From Arthrobacter sp. AFG20 (GTDB lineage Bacteria; Actinomycetota; Actinomycetes; Actinomycetales; Micrococcaceae): a stretch of DNA of 64,000 bases. The notes under the pieces were generated by a model. It was given only the letters and a program-made list of their open reading frames with translations. It was not told the origin of the DNA and ran no database searches. Position 1 is the stretch's first letter. Every line of letters begins with the position of its first letter. The stretch is taken from positions 1-64,000 of the forward strand of contig NZ_PJMC01000012.1 of NCBI RefSeq assembly GCF_002892795.1. The letters run 5' to 3'. Below are positions 46,381 through 54,541 of the stretch, piece by piece. The translations under genes were made by a program, and so were the position numbers.

Positions 46381-47478
46381 TTAGACGGTTGCCAGGGTGC
46401 TGGTCAGGGCCTTGATGATGGCCTCGGTGACGTCCTCGGTGTTGGCTTCGCCGCCGATGTCGCGGGTCAGGTAGCCGGCGCCGGTGGTCTGCTCGATGGC
46501 GGCCTCCACCTTGCGGGCTTCCTCGTGCAGGCCGAAGTGGTCCAGCATCAGGGCGGCGCTGGCGATCGCGCCGATCGGGTTGCTGATGCCCTTGCCGGCG
46601 ATGTCCGGGGCGGAGCCGTGGACCGGTTCGAACATGGACGGGAAGCGGCGCTCGGGGTTCAGGTTGGCGCTGGCGGCGAGGCCCAGGCTTCCGGCCAGCG
46701 CCGAGCCCAGGTCGGACAGGATGTCCGCGTTCAGGTTCGAGGCCACGACGACGGAGAGGTCCTCGGGCTTGAGGATGAACTTCGCGCTCATGGCGTCCAC
46801 CAGGACGCTTTCGGTCTGCACGTCCGGGTAGTCCAGGGCCACGCGGTTGAAGACTTCGTCCCAGAGGACCATGCCGTACTGCTGGGCGTTGGACTTGGTG
46901 ACCGAGGAAACCTTCTTCACCGTGCGGGTCCGGGCCAGGTCGAAGGCGAAGCGCATGATGCGCTCGCAGCCCTTCTCGGTGAACAGGGCGGTCTGGAGGG
47001 CAACTTCGTTGCCCGGGCCGCGGCCGCTGAGGTTCCGGCCGCCGAGGCCCGCGTACTCGCCTTCGCTGTTCTCGCGGACCACGATCCAGTCAAGTTCGGT
47101 GTTGTCGGCCTTGCGGAGCGGGGACTCAACACCCGACAGGAACTTCACCGGGCGGATGTTGGCCCACTGGTCGAAGTTCTGCGTGATGTTCAGGCGCAGG
47201 CCCCACAGGCTGATGTGGTCCGGAACGTTTTCCCAGCCGACGGCGCCGAAGTAGATGGCGTCGAAGTCCTTCAGGGCCTCCAGGCCCTTGGGATCCATCA
47301 TCTGGCCGGTCTTTTCGTAGTAGCCGCAGCCCCAGGGGAACTCGGTCCAGTCGAAGGCGAACTTCCCGCCGGAGTTTTCGGCCACTGCGTCCAGGACGCG
47401 TCGGCCAGCAGATACAACTTCCTTGCCGACGCCGTCGGCGGGGATTGAAGCGATGCTGAATGTCTGGGTGGCGCTCAT
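46381..47478 (-). CDS. ttuC: Tartrate/D-malate dehydrogenase-decarboxylase
   Basis: A 365-aa isopropylmalate-dehydrogenase-like enzyme of the TtuC/DmlA branch. Key segments: IPADGVGKEVV, FPWGCGYYEKTGQMM, FDAIYFGAVGW, VVRENSEGEYAGLGG, VTKSNAQQYGMVLWDEVF, DAMSAKFILKPEDLSVVVASNLNADILSDLGSAL and PVHGSAPDIAGKGISNP. TtuC oxidises tartrate and, in the meso case, decarboxylates it to glycerate. The GAGGAGG box before ATG 47478 is strong. A LysR box lies about 130 nt upstream. Confidence 0.93.
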   Translation of the reverse strand: MSATQTFSIASIPADGVGKEVVSAGRRVLDAVAENSGGKFAFDWTEFPWGCGYYEKTGQMMDPKGLEALKDFDAIYFGAVGWENVPDHISLWGLRLNITQNFDQWANIRPVKFLSGVESPLRKADNTELDWIVVRENSEGEYAGLGGRNLSGRGPGNEVALQTALFTEKGCERIMRFAFDLARTRTVKKVSSVTKSNAQQYGMVLWDEVFNRVALDYPDVQTESVLVDAMSAKFILKPEDLSVVVASNLNADILSDLGSALAGSLGLAASANLNPERRFPSMFEPVHGSAPDIAGKGISNPIGAIASAALMLDHFGLHEEARKVEAAIEQTTGAGYLTRDIGGEANTEDVTEAIIKALTSTLATV

Positions 47479-47603
47479 GTGCCTACCTCCTCGTTGAGTT
47501 TGTTGGCAGCGTGCTCCTGTTAGCGGGGTCACACTGTTTTCTTCCTCTTCAAGTAGACGGCCCGGCTGCTATTCGCGTCCAAGACTTAGTTTCGATACGG
47601 CAG

Positions 47604-47618
47604 ATAGGTTCTGCCTAT
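47604..47618 (-). promoter_or_regulatory. LysR box upstream of ttuC
   Basis: ATAGG-N5-CCTAT, a perfect dyad of the T-N11-A type, lies just downstream of the LysR stop and about 130 nt before ttuC. A matching box is at 48613-48627 in front of the lysR gene. Confidence 0.65.
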
Positions 47619-47620
47619 CG

Positions 47621-48532
47621 CTACAGCTCATGGCCGGCGTCCGGTTCCTTAGACACATGCAGCTCTGCAACCTTCAGGAACGCGCGGGCAGCGGGTGTGA
47701 GGCCGTCCTTCCGGCTCAGGATTGCCACGTCCAGATCGGACACCGGTTCGATAAGAAGGGTCCGCAGTCCGGATTTATGTGCCAGCGGCGCCCAGGAGGA
47801 CGGCATGACAGCGTGGCCCACGCCGGCGAGCACTAGCGGGAGAATCGATGTCCGGTGCGCGACCTCGACGACGATCTCGATATCGACACCCTGGGCTAAA
47901 GCATCATCGACCAGCCAGCGCATCAAAGACCCGCGCTGGCTGGCGACCAGCCGGTGTCCGCCCAGATCTTCCCGTTGGATGGCGGACCCGGGCCTGAAGG
48001 TATCGGTCTGCGGGTTCACGATCAGAATCAATGGCTGGCGCTCCAGCTCAAGCACCTGGACGCCTGGTACACGGATCGGGGTAGGTGATCCGGCCAGCCC
48101 AATCTCCGTGCTGCCGCTACGGACAGACTCGATGACTTCCTCAGGAGTGAATGCAGCGCCGACATTCAGCCGGACGGAAGGGTGCAGCCGGGTAAAGCCA
48201 GCGATCATCGACGTCAGCGGCTCAATGCCAGGGGACGGCATGGTGATGATGTCCAACCTGCCACTGCGCACGCCTCTAAGAGCCTGAACCGCCGACTGTG
48301 CAGCGTCCAAGTCCCGCATCACCAGCCGGGCCGGACCCACCAGTTCCTGACCCGCCTCGCTAAGAACGGCCCGCCGACCGATCCTGTGGAACAGCGGCAC
48401 CCCCAATTCCCTCTCCAAGCCCGCAATGGTCTGGGAGAGGGAAGGCTGCGCAATAAGCAGATGCTCCGCCGCCCGATTGAAACCGTCGTGATCTACAACG
48501 GCCAAAAAATACTTCAGCTTGCGAGTATCCAT
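47621..48532 (-). CDS. LysR-family regulator of the tartrate operon
   Basis: A 303-aa LysR regulator. HTH: LKYFLAVVDHDGFNRAAEHLLIAQPSLSQTIAGLERELGVPLFHR. The effector domain contains GRLDIITMPSPGIEPL and a C-terminal SDLDVAILSRKDGLTPAARAFL. It lies immediately upstream of the tartrate operon on the same strand. Identical-type dyads in front of it and in front of ttuC point to autoregulation and tartrate activation. Confidence 0.9.
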   Translation of the reverse strand: MDTRKLKYFLAVVDHDGFNRAAEHLLIAQPSLSQTIAGLERELGVPLFHRIGRRAVLSEAGQELVGPARLVMRDLDAAQSAVQALRGVRSGRLDIITMPSPGIEPLTSMIAGFTRLHPSVRLNVGAAFTPEEVIESVRSGSTEIGLAGSPTPIRVPGVQVLELERQPLILIVNPQTDTFRPGSAIQREDLGGHRLVASQRGSLMRWLVDDALAQGVDIEIVVEVAHRTSILPLVLAGVGHAVMPSSWAPLAHKSGLRTLLIEPVSDLDVAILSRKDGLTPAARAFLKVAELHVSKEPDAGHEL

Positions 48533-48612
48533 TCCAGCTCCTCAACCAGTTCATTGGCTTCCTTCCAGCGGTCCGAGAAGCGGGCAACAAGGCTCACGCG
48601 CTGAAGCACTAA

Positions 48613-48627
48613 ATAGCCTACGCCTAT
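48613..48627 (-). promoter_or_regulatory. LysR box upstream of lysR
   Basis: ATAGCCTACGCCTAT reads ATAGGCGTAGGCTAT on the gene strand, matching the ttuC box ATAGGCAGAACCTAT at its conserved ends (ATAGGC...CTAT). It lies about 80 nt before the lysR start. Confidence 0.6.
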
Positions 48628-48634
48628 CAGGCGC

Positions 48635-48677
48635 ATTACAGCCCCTGTTGGCGGCTGCTCCCAACAGGGGCTGTAAT
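48635..48677 (-). terminator. Hairpin terminator after the secreted hydrolase gene
   Basis: A perfect 17-bp stem (48635-48651 and 48661-48677; arm ATTACAGCCCCTGTTGG) with a 9-nt loop, about 60 nt downstream of the hydrolase stop. It is the strongest hairpin in this 207-nt gap, which also carries the lysR promoter and LysR box. Confidence 0.75.
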
Positions 48678-48739
48678 ACGAGCTACAGGGCAGGCTGGAC
48701 ATTGCCCGAACCGCCCCGTCGCGTGAGCCGGTGCTCCCC

Positions 48740-50155
48740 TCAGGAAATAGGGGTCCAGTCGCGGTCATTGATGAACTCGTCCGGGCGGAACTCAACAAAG
48801 TTGGCGCCATCGAGTCCCAGTGACGTTGCGGTGCGCTGCAGGTTGGAGGTCGTGGCCACGGCCCCCCAGTTGCCGGTTTCGAGCCGCTGGTTCATGGCTT
48901 CGATGGCCGCGATATTTTCAGCCACGGTGAAGTTGCAGTGTCCTGCCCGATCAACGAAAGCCTGGCGAAGCAGGGAGTTTTTGCCCGCATGGCGGATAGT
49001 CTCGGCGTATTCTTCCTGGAATTCCACAGGCGCCAGAAGATCGACTGTGGTGTGCGTAGTCAGCAGTGGTACCTGCAGTTCGCCCGTGGGGGTGGAGGTG
49101 CGATGCATCCAATCGAGACCGTCCTGACCGGGTGCAATGTCGGCGTTGGCCGTCAAAGTGGACAGGTCCTTGCTCAGGTTCAGGCCGGCCACGCTGTACA
49201 TCTGCTCCACTTGCCGGCGTTGGCCAGAGGAGCGAAGGACCTTGGAGTAGTCCACACCGGCCGTCCAGCCGCTGTCGCCGCCTGCCGCGTTGACGATGGT
49301 GTAACGGCGTTCGATGACGGTGGGGAGGCTGTCCAAAACCAGCTTCGCCTGGGCGGCTGCCAGCGCCTCCGGGTTGTCCACGTCCACGCCGTCCAGTTCC
49401 GTGGGGGTGTTCAGCAGGGCGGCCACCAGTGCGATCCTGGCCCTGCCTTCAGCGGATTTGTTGGCCTGCTGCAAGGCGGCCTTCAGGCTCCCGATGGTGG
49501 CGGTGGACTGCTCCGGGGCGGTGAAACCGGTGAGCTGGATGTCCTGCCCGGGGAGCAGCAGCTCGGCGGCAGCATAGGCCGCGTCCAGCTGGTAGTTGTT
49601 CAGCGACACCCCGCCGCCAACCAGGCCGCAGGTGCTGACGGCACCGTCGATGCCCGATTCCGGGATTTCGGCCATCATGCTGGTCACGAGGCCTCCCATG
49701 GACCGGCCGACGGCGATGACGCGGCCTGGATCGCCGAACCGTTCCCCGAAAGCTGCCAGCGTGTCCAGCTGATCCTGCGCTGCAGTCCCGAAGGCCCAGC
49801 CGGTGGTGGCGTAGGACGAGGACGCGACGGCGTAACCCCTGCGGACCAGTTCGCTGGCGGTGGGGGCGAATCCGTTGTCCCAGGCCGGGTTGGCCGGTCC
49901 TGGCCGGAAGCCATGCGCGAAGAGCACCAGCTTGCCGTTCCAGTCCGCCGGCACATCAGCGCGCCAGGCCGCTCCGTCTGGAAGGGTTCCCTCAGTGGTG
50001 ACGGGTGAGCCGGTCGGCGCTGTGGCAAAAGCTGACGGGCCGGTGGCTGGCGGGGCGGCAACGGCGGCCGGGGACATGGCGGCTGCCGCAAGCACTGCGG
50101 TAAGGGCTGATGTTGAAACGATGGTGCGGCGGCGTCGGCGCAGTTTGGGGGGCAA
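48740..50155 (-). CDS. Secreted alpha/beta hydrolase
   Basis: A 471-aa exported hydrolase. An Arg-rich N-terminus (KLRRRRR) and a hydrophobic stretch ending AAVAAPP make a signal peptide. The fold has VLFAHGFRPGP (oxyanion strand), the nucleophile elbow GRSMGG, an acidic residue in HTTVDLLAPV and the catalytic His in DRAGHCNF. It probably releases an acid or alcohol from an ester outside the cell. I chose TTG 50155 (GAGG 8 nt upstream, right signal peptide length); the frame extends to a TTG at 50191 that lies in a probable operator. Confidence 0.8.
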   Translation of the reverse strand: MPPKLRRRRRTIVSTSALTAVLAAAAMSPAAVAAPPATGPSAFATAPTGSPVTTEGTLPDGAAWRADVPADWNGKLVLFAHGFRPGPANPAWDNGFAPTASELVRRGYAVASSSYATTGWAFGTAAQDQLDTLAAFGERFGDPGRVIAVGRSMGGLVTSMMAEIPESGIDGAVSTCGLVGGGVSLNNYQLDAAYAAAELLLPGQDIQLTGFTAPEQSTATIGSLKAALQQANKSAEGRARIALVAALLNTPTELDGVDVDNPEALAAAQAKLVLDSLPTVIERRYTIVNAAGGDSGWTAGVDYSKVLRSSGQRRQVEQMYSVAGLNLSKDLSTLTANADIAPGQDGLDWMHRTSTPTGELQVPLLTTHTTVDLLAPVEFQEEYAETIRHAGKNSLLRQAFVDRAGHCNFTVAENIAAIEAMNQRLETGNWGAVATTSNLQRTATSLGLDGANFVEFRPDEFINDRDWTPIS

Positions 50156-50171
50156 TTTGGAAACCTCACTC

Positions 50172-50214
50172 GAAATCGTTGAATAAGACAACTGATGATT
50201 ATCTTAACGATTTC
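50172..50214 (-). promoter_or_regulatory. Putative MarR site upstream of the secreted hydrolase
   Basis: GAAATCGTT (50172-50180) and AACGATTTC (50206-50214) are a perfect 9-bp inverted repeat around 25 nt. The half-site TTCAACGAT seen here on the minus strand recurs in the MarR/SDR intergenic region. Confidence 0.5.
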
Positions 50215-50240
50215 AAAAGTCAACGTTTTTTGTAGGGCTG

Positions 50241-50708
50241 TCAGGCGCCTGCTCCCCACAGGGCCTTCCGCAGCAGCGCCCGAAGTTGGTCCGCCTCGGC
50301 AGTGGTGAGGGCTGAGAGCTGCTCGTGCTCGCAGGCGTCCAGGGCCGAGCGTGCCTTGGTGTGCATCTTCCGGCCCTCGGCAGTGGAGGTGATGATCTTG
50401 GCGCGCCTGTCCTGCTTGCCCTGCGTGCGCTCCACGAGGCCGCGCCGTTCCAGGTCGTCCACGAGGCTGACCACCTGGCTGGGGTCAAGGCTGAGGAAAT
50501 CAGCCAGTTCCCGCTGGGTCGGTTCCAGTCCGCTGCAGGCAAGGGTCAGGACCGAGAAGGAACGTTCCCGGAGCCCGAAGTCCGCCAGTGCCCGGTTGTT
50601 CAGCACCGAGCCCGCCGCGTGCAGCTTCGCCAGCAGCAGGCCGATGTCGTTGCCGATCCGGGACGCGGCAAGCCGCGGGGTTCCGACTTCAGTGCTCTGC
50701 GTAGCCAT
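50241..50708 (-). CDS. MarR-family regulator
   Basis: A 155-aa winged-helix regulator: LNNRALADFGLRERSFSVLTLACSGLEPTQRELADFLSLDPSQVVSLVDDLERRGLVERTQGKQDRRAKIITSTAEG, including the beta-hairpin wing (QGKQDRRAKI). It stands between the secreted hydrolase (same strand, 85 nt downstream) and the divergent CoA operon, with inverted repeats on both sides, so it probably represses both until an aromatic or acyl ligand binds. Confidence 0.9.
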   Translation of the reverse strand: MATQSTEVGTPRLAASRIGNDIGLLLAKLHAAGSVLNNRALADFGLRERSFSVLTLACSGLEPTQRELADFLSLDPSQVVSLVDDLERRGLVERTQGKQDRRAKIITSTAEGRKMHTKARSALDACEHEQLSALTTAEADQLRALLRKALWGAGA

Positions 50709-50732
50709 GCCAACTCCAGTAGTAGTAAAAAA

Positions 50733-50757
50733 AGATCATTGACAATTTCAACGATCT
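50733..50757. promoter_or_regulatory. MarR operator in the divergent promoter region
   Basis: AGATCATTG (50733-50741) and CAACGATCT (50749-50757) form an inverted repeat with one mismatch and a 7-nt centre. It lies between the divergent marR and SDR genes. The AT-rich 138-nt region must also contain both promoters. Confidence 0.6.
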
Positions 50758-50846
50758 ATCTTTTCATTGATCAGGACAAGGATCTCACGTCGCAGTGGGA
50801 TCGGACTTACCGGCTTCGGCCGGAACTGCATGCGAAGGAGCACGCC

Positions 50847-51785
50847 ATGAGCTTGAACGGCAAGGTTGCGATCGTCACCGGAAGCGGGCAGGGCCTCGGC
50901 CTCGCCTATGCAAGGGAACTCGCCCGCCAGGGTGCCGCCGTCGTCATCAACGACGTGAATACCGAAACGGCAGCGCAGGCCGTCGCGCAGATTGAGGCCG
51001 ACGGCGGACGGGCAGCCGCCGTCGTTGTCCCCGTCGGAACCACGGCCGCCGCCAAGGCATTGGTTGCAGGAGCGGTTGAGAACTTCGGCCGCCTGGACAT
51101 CCTGGTCACCAACGCTGGCATCCTGCGGGACAAGAGCCTGCTGAAGATGACCGACGAGGACTTCGACCTGGTCATCAACGTGCACCTGAAAGGGACCTTC
51201 ACCTGCGTCCGCGAGGCGTTCGCCTACTTCAAGGAAAACAGCATCGCGGGCCGGATCATCACCATCGGTTCGCCCACGGGCCAGCGCGGCAACTTCGGCC
51301 AGACCAACTACGCTGCGGCGAAGGCCGGCATTGTAGGCATGGTGCGGACCTGGGCGCTGGAGATGAAGAAGGCCGGGGTGACGGTTAACACGGTCATTCC
51401 GGTCGCGGCCACGGCGATGACCAAGACGGTGCCGTACTTCCAGAAGGCCGTCGAGGCCGAGGAACGGGGCGAGACCATGCCATCTTTCTTCCGCCACGAC
51501 CTGGGCTTCGGCACCGCCGGCGACGTCGCCGGGCTGATTGCGTTCCTCGCCTCCGACGGGGCAGCCGCCATCACCGGGCAGGCCATTGGCGCCGGCGGGG
51601 ACCGCCTCCAGGTCTGGACCCACCCCACCGCGGCAACCACCGAATACCGCGACGGCGGCTGGAGCTACCAGGCTCTGCACGACAACGCCGGCGAACTCTT
51701 CAACGCGGACACGCTTCAGGGCTACGGCGAGGAATTCCTCCCGCTGCCGGCCGAGCTGCAGCCCGAACCGGCCCCGGCCCGCTGA
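50847..51785 (+). CDS. Short-chain dehydrogenase/reductase
   Basis: A 312-aa SDR. NAD site VTGSGQGLGLAYA with Asp at the end of strand 2 (VINDVN, NAD preference), NAG motif TNAGILRD, catalytic Ser in ITIGSPTGQRG and Tyr-Lys in NYAAAKAG. The approximately 50-residue C-terminal extension and overall style are like the hydroxyacyl-CoA dehydrogenase half of peroxisomal MFE-2. It probably oxidises a 3-hydroxyacyl-CoA in this operon. Start ATG 50847 follows AAGGAG. Confidence 0.88.
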   Translation: MSLNGKVAIVTGSGQGLGLAYARELARQGAAVVINDVNTETAAQAVAQIEADGGRAAAVVVPVGTTAAAKALVAGAVENFGRLDILVTNAGILRDKSLLKMTDEDFDLVINVHLKGTFTCVREAFAYFKENSIAGRIITIGSPTGQRGNFGQTNYAAAKAGIVGMVRTWALEMKKAGVTVNTVIPVAATAMTKTVPYFQKAVEAEERGETMPSFFRHDLGFGTAGDVAGLIAFLASDGAAAITGQAIGAGGDRLQVWTHPTAATTEYRDGGWSYQALHDNAGELFNADTLQGYGEEFLPLPAELQPEPAPAR

Positions 51786-51810
51786 CTACCAGCCTTCATA
51801 AGGAAGAGAC

Positions 51811-52695
51811 ATGCGCTACGAACTGGGCATCGACGCCGCGAAGCTCGACGCGATCGACATGCACGTCCACCTCGAGGTGGACAGTTGCGGCCACGGCTCG
51901 CTGCCGGAGGCGCTCACCGAAGCCTCCGCGAAGTACTTCAAGGCCGAGGACCGCACCCCGTCCCTTGACCGCATTGCCGAGGTCTACCGCGAACTGAACA
52001 TGGCCGCGGTCGTCTTTACCGTGGACGCGCGGACCCAGCTCAAGCACGAGCCCAACAGCATCCCGGACCTTATCGTGGGTGCGGCCCGGAACAACGACGT
52101 GCTGATCCCGTTCGGCAGTGTTGATCCCCGCACGGGGGAGGACGCCATCGCCGGGGCCAAGCACCAGGCCGTGGAACTCGGCGCCCGCGGCTTCAAGTTC
52201 CACCCCAGCCTGCAGGGCTTCGACCCTTCCAATGAACGGTTTTACCCGCTCTGGGAGACACTCCAGGAACTGGGGTTGCCCGCCGTCTTCCACACCGGCC
52301 AGAACGGGATGGGTGCCGGGCTGCCCGGCGGGTACGGCATCAAGCTGGCCTACTCCAACCCGCTGCTGCTGGATGCGGTCGCGGCGGATTTCCCCGGCCT
52401 GCAGATCATCATGGCCCACCCCTCAGTGCCGTGGCAGGAGGAGGCGAACTCGATCGCCACTCACAAGGCCAATGTCTTCATCGACCTCTCCGGCTGGTCA
52501 CCCAAGTACTTCCCGGAGTCACTCGTGAAGGCTTCCAACTCCTACCTGCAGGACAAGGTGCTGTTCGGCACGGACTTCCCGCTGATCACGCCGCAGAAAT
52601 GGCTCGCTGCCTTCGCTGACCTGCCGCTGAAGGACGAGGTCCGCCCGAAGATCCTCAAGGACAACGCCGTGCGGCTCCTCGGTCTGGTTGGCTGA
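51811..52695 (+). CDS. Amidohydrolase-2 family hydrolase/decarboxylase
   Basis: A 294-aa metal-dependent TIM barrel of the ACMSD/amidohydrolase-2 family. Visible ligands: HVH in IDMHVHLEVD, His in VFHTGQNG, His in IIMAHPSVPW and Asp in LFGTDFPLITP. Related proteins are decarboxylases or C-C hydrolases of carboxylated aromatics and enoates. It is embedded in a CoA-ester pathway, so it may act on a free acid intermediate. ATG 51811 follows AAGGAAGAG. Confidence 0.85.
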   Translation: MRYELGIDAAKLDAIDMHVHLEVDSCGHGSLPEALTEASAKYFKAEDRTPSLDRIAEVYRELNMAAVVFTVDARTQLKHEPNSIPDLIVGAARNNDVLIPFGSVDPRTGEDAIAGAKHQAVELGARGFKFHPSLQGFDPSNERFYPLWETLQELGLPAVFHTGQNGMGAGLPGGYGIKLAYSNPLLLDAVAADFPGLQIIMAHPSVPWQEEANSIATHKANVFIDLSGWSPKYFPESLVKASNSYLQDKVLFGTDFPLITPQKWLAAFADLPLKDEVRPKILKDNAVRLLGLVG

Positions 52696-52696
52696 G

Positions 52697-53950
52697 ATGG
52701 GAACGACGACGGCGGAACGGGCCGCGGGTGCCGCACCCGCGGACGGCGGGACCAGGCTCTACGGGGTTTCTGACTTCTACGACACCGAGGCCCTCCTCAC
52801 CCACGACGAACGACAGGTCCTGACCCGGCTCCGGAATTTCCTCGACCGGGACGCCAAACCCTTGCTGGCCGAGTACTGGGAGCGGGGCGAATTCCCGGAA
52901 CAGCTAGCGAAGCCCCTGATCGGTCTTGACCTCATGGAACCGGCCGAACTGGCTGGGTCCGGCCCGGCAGACGTTCCCGCCCGGGGGATCTACCAGGGCT
53001 TCCGGATCTTTGAACTTGCCCGCACTGACGCGTCCCTCGCCACCTGGTACACCGCGCAGGCCGGCCTCTTCCGCACGGCCATCCGCGTGGGTGCTTCCGA
53101 GGAACAGCAGCACGAATGGATGCCCAAGGTCATCGACTTCTCGCTCAAAGGCGTCTTCTCGCTGACTGAACCGGAATCCGGATCGGACATCGCCGGCGGC
53201 CTGTCCACCACTGCCCGTTTCGAAGCGGACGCGGACGGCGGCAGCTGGGTCCTGGACGGCGCCAAGCGCTGGATTGGGGGAGCATCAACGGCCGACGTCC
53301 TCGCCGTGTTCGCCCGCGACACGGCCGACGGACAGGTCAAGGGGTTCCTCGTGGACCGGAAGGCCGCAGGCGTCAGCCTGGAGAAGATCCACGGCAAGAC
53401 ATCGCTGCGGATGATGCAGAACGCCCACATCACCCTCGACGGCGTCCGGGTTCCAGAGTCCATGCGCCTGCACAACGTCAACTCCTTCCCGGACGTCGCG
53501 GCCATGCTCCGGGCCATGCGCTCGGACGTTGCGTGGATCGCCACCGGCATCCAAGCGGGCGCCTTCGAAGCGGCACTGGCCTACGTCAACCACCGCAGGC
53601 AGTTCGGCCGCCCATTGGGGTCGTTCCAGCTGGTGCAAGAGAAACTGGCCCGGATGCTGGGAAACATCACCTCTTCCCTGTCGCTTGTGGTCCGGCTGAC
53701 TGAACAACAGGCCCGCGGCATTTACCGGGACCAGGATTCAGCCCTGGCCAAGATGCAGACCAGCCTGTTGATGCGCGAAACCGTGGCGCTTGCCCGCGAA
53801 GTGGCCGGCGGCAACGGCATCACCCTGGACTCCGGCGTCGCGCGTTTCCATGCCGACGCGGAAGCCGTCTATTCGTACGAGGGCACGCATGAGATGAATG
53901 CCCTCATTATCGGCCGCGCCCTCACGGGCGAAAGCGCCTTCACCCACTAA
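52697..53950 (+). CDS. Acyl-CoA dehydrogenase (glutaryl-CoA dehydrogenase-like)
   Basis: A 417-aa FAD acyl-CoA dehydrogenase. Domain motifs: FSLTEPESGSDIAGGLSTTA, WVLDGAKRWIGGASTADVLAVFAR, RRQFGRPLGSFQLVQEKLARML and EVAGGNGI. The C-terminal YSYEGTHEMNALIIGRALTG closely follows the glutaryl-CoA dehydrogenase ending (YEGTHDIHALILGRAITG), where the Glu is the catalytic base. Dicarboxylyl- or branched acyl-CoA is therefore possible. ATG 52697 is 1 nt past the preceding stop. Confidence 0.9.
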   Translation: MGTTTAERAAGAAPADGGTRLYGVSDFYDTEALLTHDERQVLTRLRNFLDRDAKPLLAEYWERGEFPEQLAKPLIGLDLMEPAELAGSGPADVPARGIYQGFRIFELARTDASLATWYTAQAGLFRTAIRVGASEEQQHEWMPKVIDFSLKGVFSLTEPESGSDIAGGLSTTARFEADADGGSWVLDGAKRWIGGASTADVLAVFARDTADGQVKGFLVDRKAAGVSLEKIHGKTSLRMMQNAHITLDGVRVPESMRLHNVNSFPDVAAMLRAMRSDVAWIATGIQAGAFEAALAYVNHRRQFGRPLGSFQLVQEKLARMLGNITSSLSLVVRLTEQQARGIYRDQDSALAKMQTSLLMRETVALAREVAGGNGITLDSGVARFHADAEAVYSYEGTHEMNALIIGRALTGESAFTH

Positions 53951-53981
53951 CCCACCACCGCGCCACAACCAGGAGGCAAAG

Positions 53982-54437
53982 ATGCCCAATCTCGTCGTCG
54001 ATTTCGACACCCTGCTCACCATGACCGGGACCGACCTCGGCACCACCGACTACCGCCAGATCACCCAGGAACAAATCAACCTCTTCGCCGACGCCACCGA
54101 CGACCAGCAGTGGATCCACACCGATCCCGAACGCGCCAAAGACGGCCCGTTCGGCGCCCCCATCGCCCACGGCTTCCTCACCCTCTCCCTGATCATTCCG
54201 TTCTGGGGCGAACTGTTCGACGTCGACGGCGTCACCACCAAAGTGAACTACGGCCTGGACAAAGTGCGCTTCACGTCCCCGGTCAAGGTCGGCTCGAAAG
54301 TGCGCATGCAGGCCACCATCGCCGAAGTCATCGAGGTCAAGGGCGGCGCCCAGATCAAGGTCAACGCAACCATCGAAATCGAAGGCCAGGAACGCCCCGC
54401 CGTCGTGGCCGAATTCCTCGCCCGGTTCTACAAGTAA
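53982..54437 (+). CDS. MaoC-family (R)-enoyl-CoA hydratase
   Basis: A 151-aa hot-dog-fold hydratase. The hydratase-2 motif is ADATDDQQWIHTDPERAKDGPFGAPIAHGFLTLSL, with the Asp-His dyad in TDDQQWIH. It would hydrate the enoyl-CoA made by the acyl-CoA dehydrogenase, ahead of the SDR. Strong AGGAGG box before ATG 53982. Confidence 0.9.
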   Translation: MPNLVVDFDTLLTMTGTDLGTTDYRQITQEQINLFADATDDQQWIHTDPERAKDGPFGAPIAHGFLTLSLIIPFWGELFDVDGVTTKVNYGLDKVRFTSPVKVGSKVRMQATIAEVIEVKGGAQIKVNATIEIEGQERPAVVAEFLARFYK

Positions 54438-54541
54438 GCGGCCCTGCAGGCAACCACTCCTCAAAGCTCAAGGCGGTTCACAACGTGAACCGGCCCTGCA
54501 GTGCACCCCAAAACACCCTCCCTCATCCCGAAGGAACAGCC

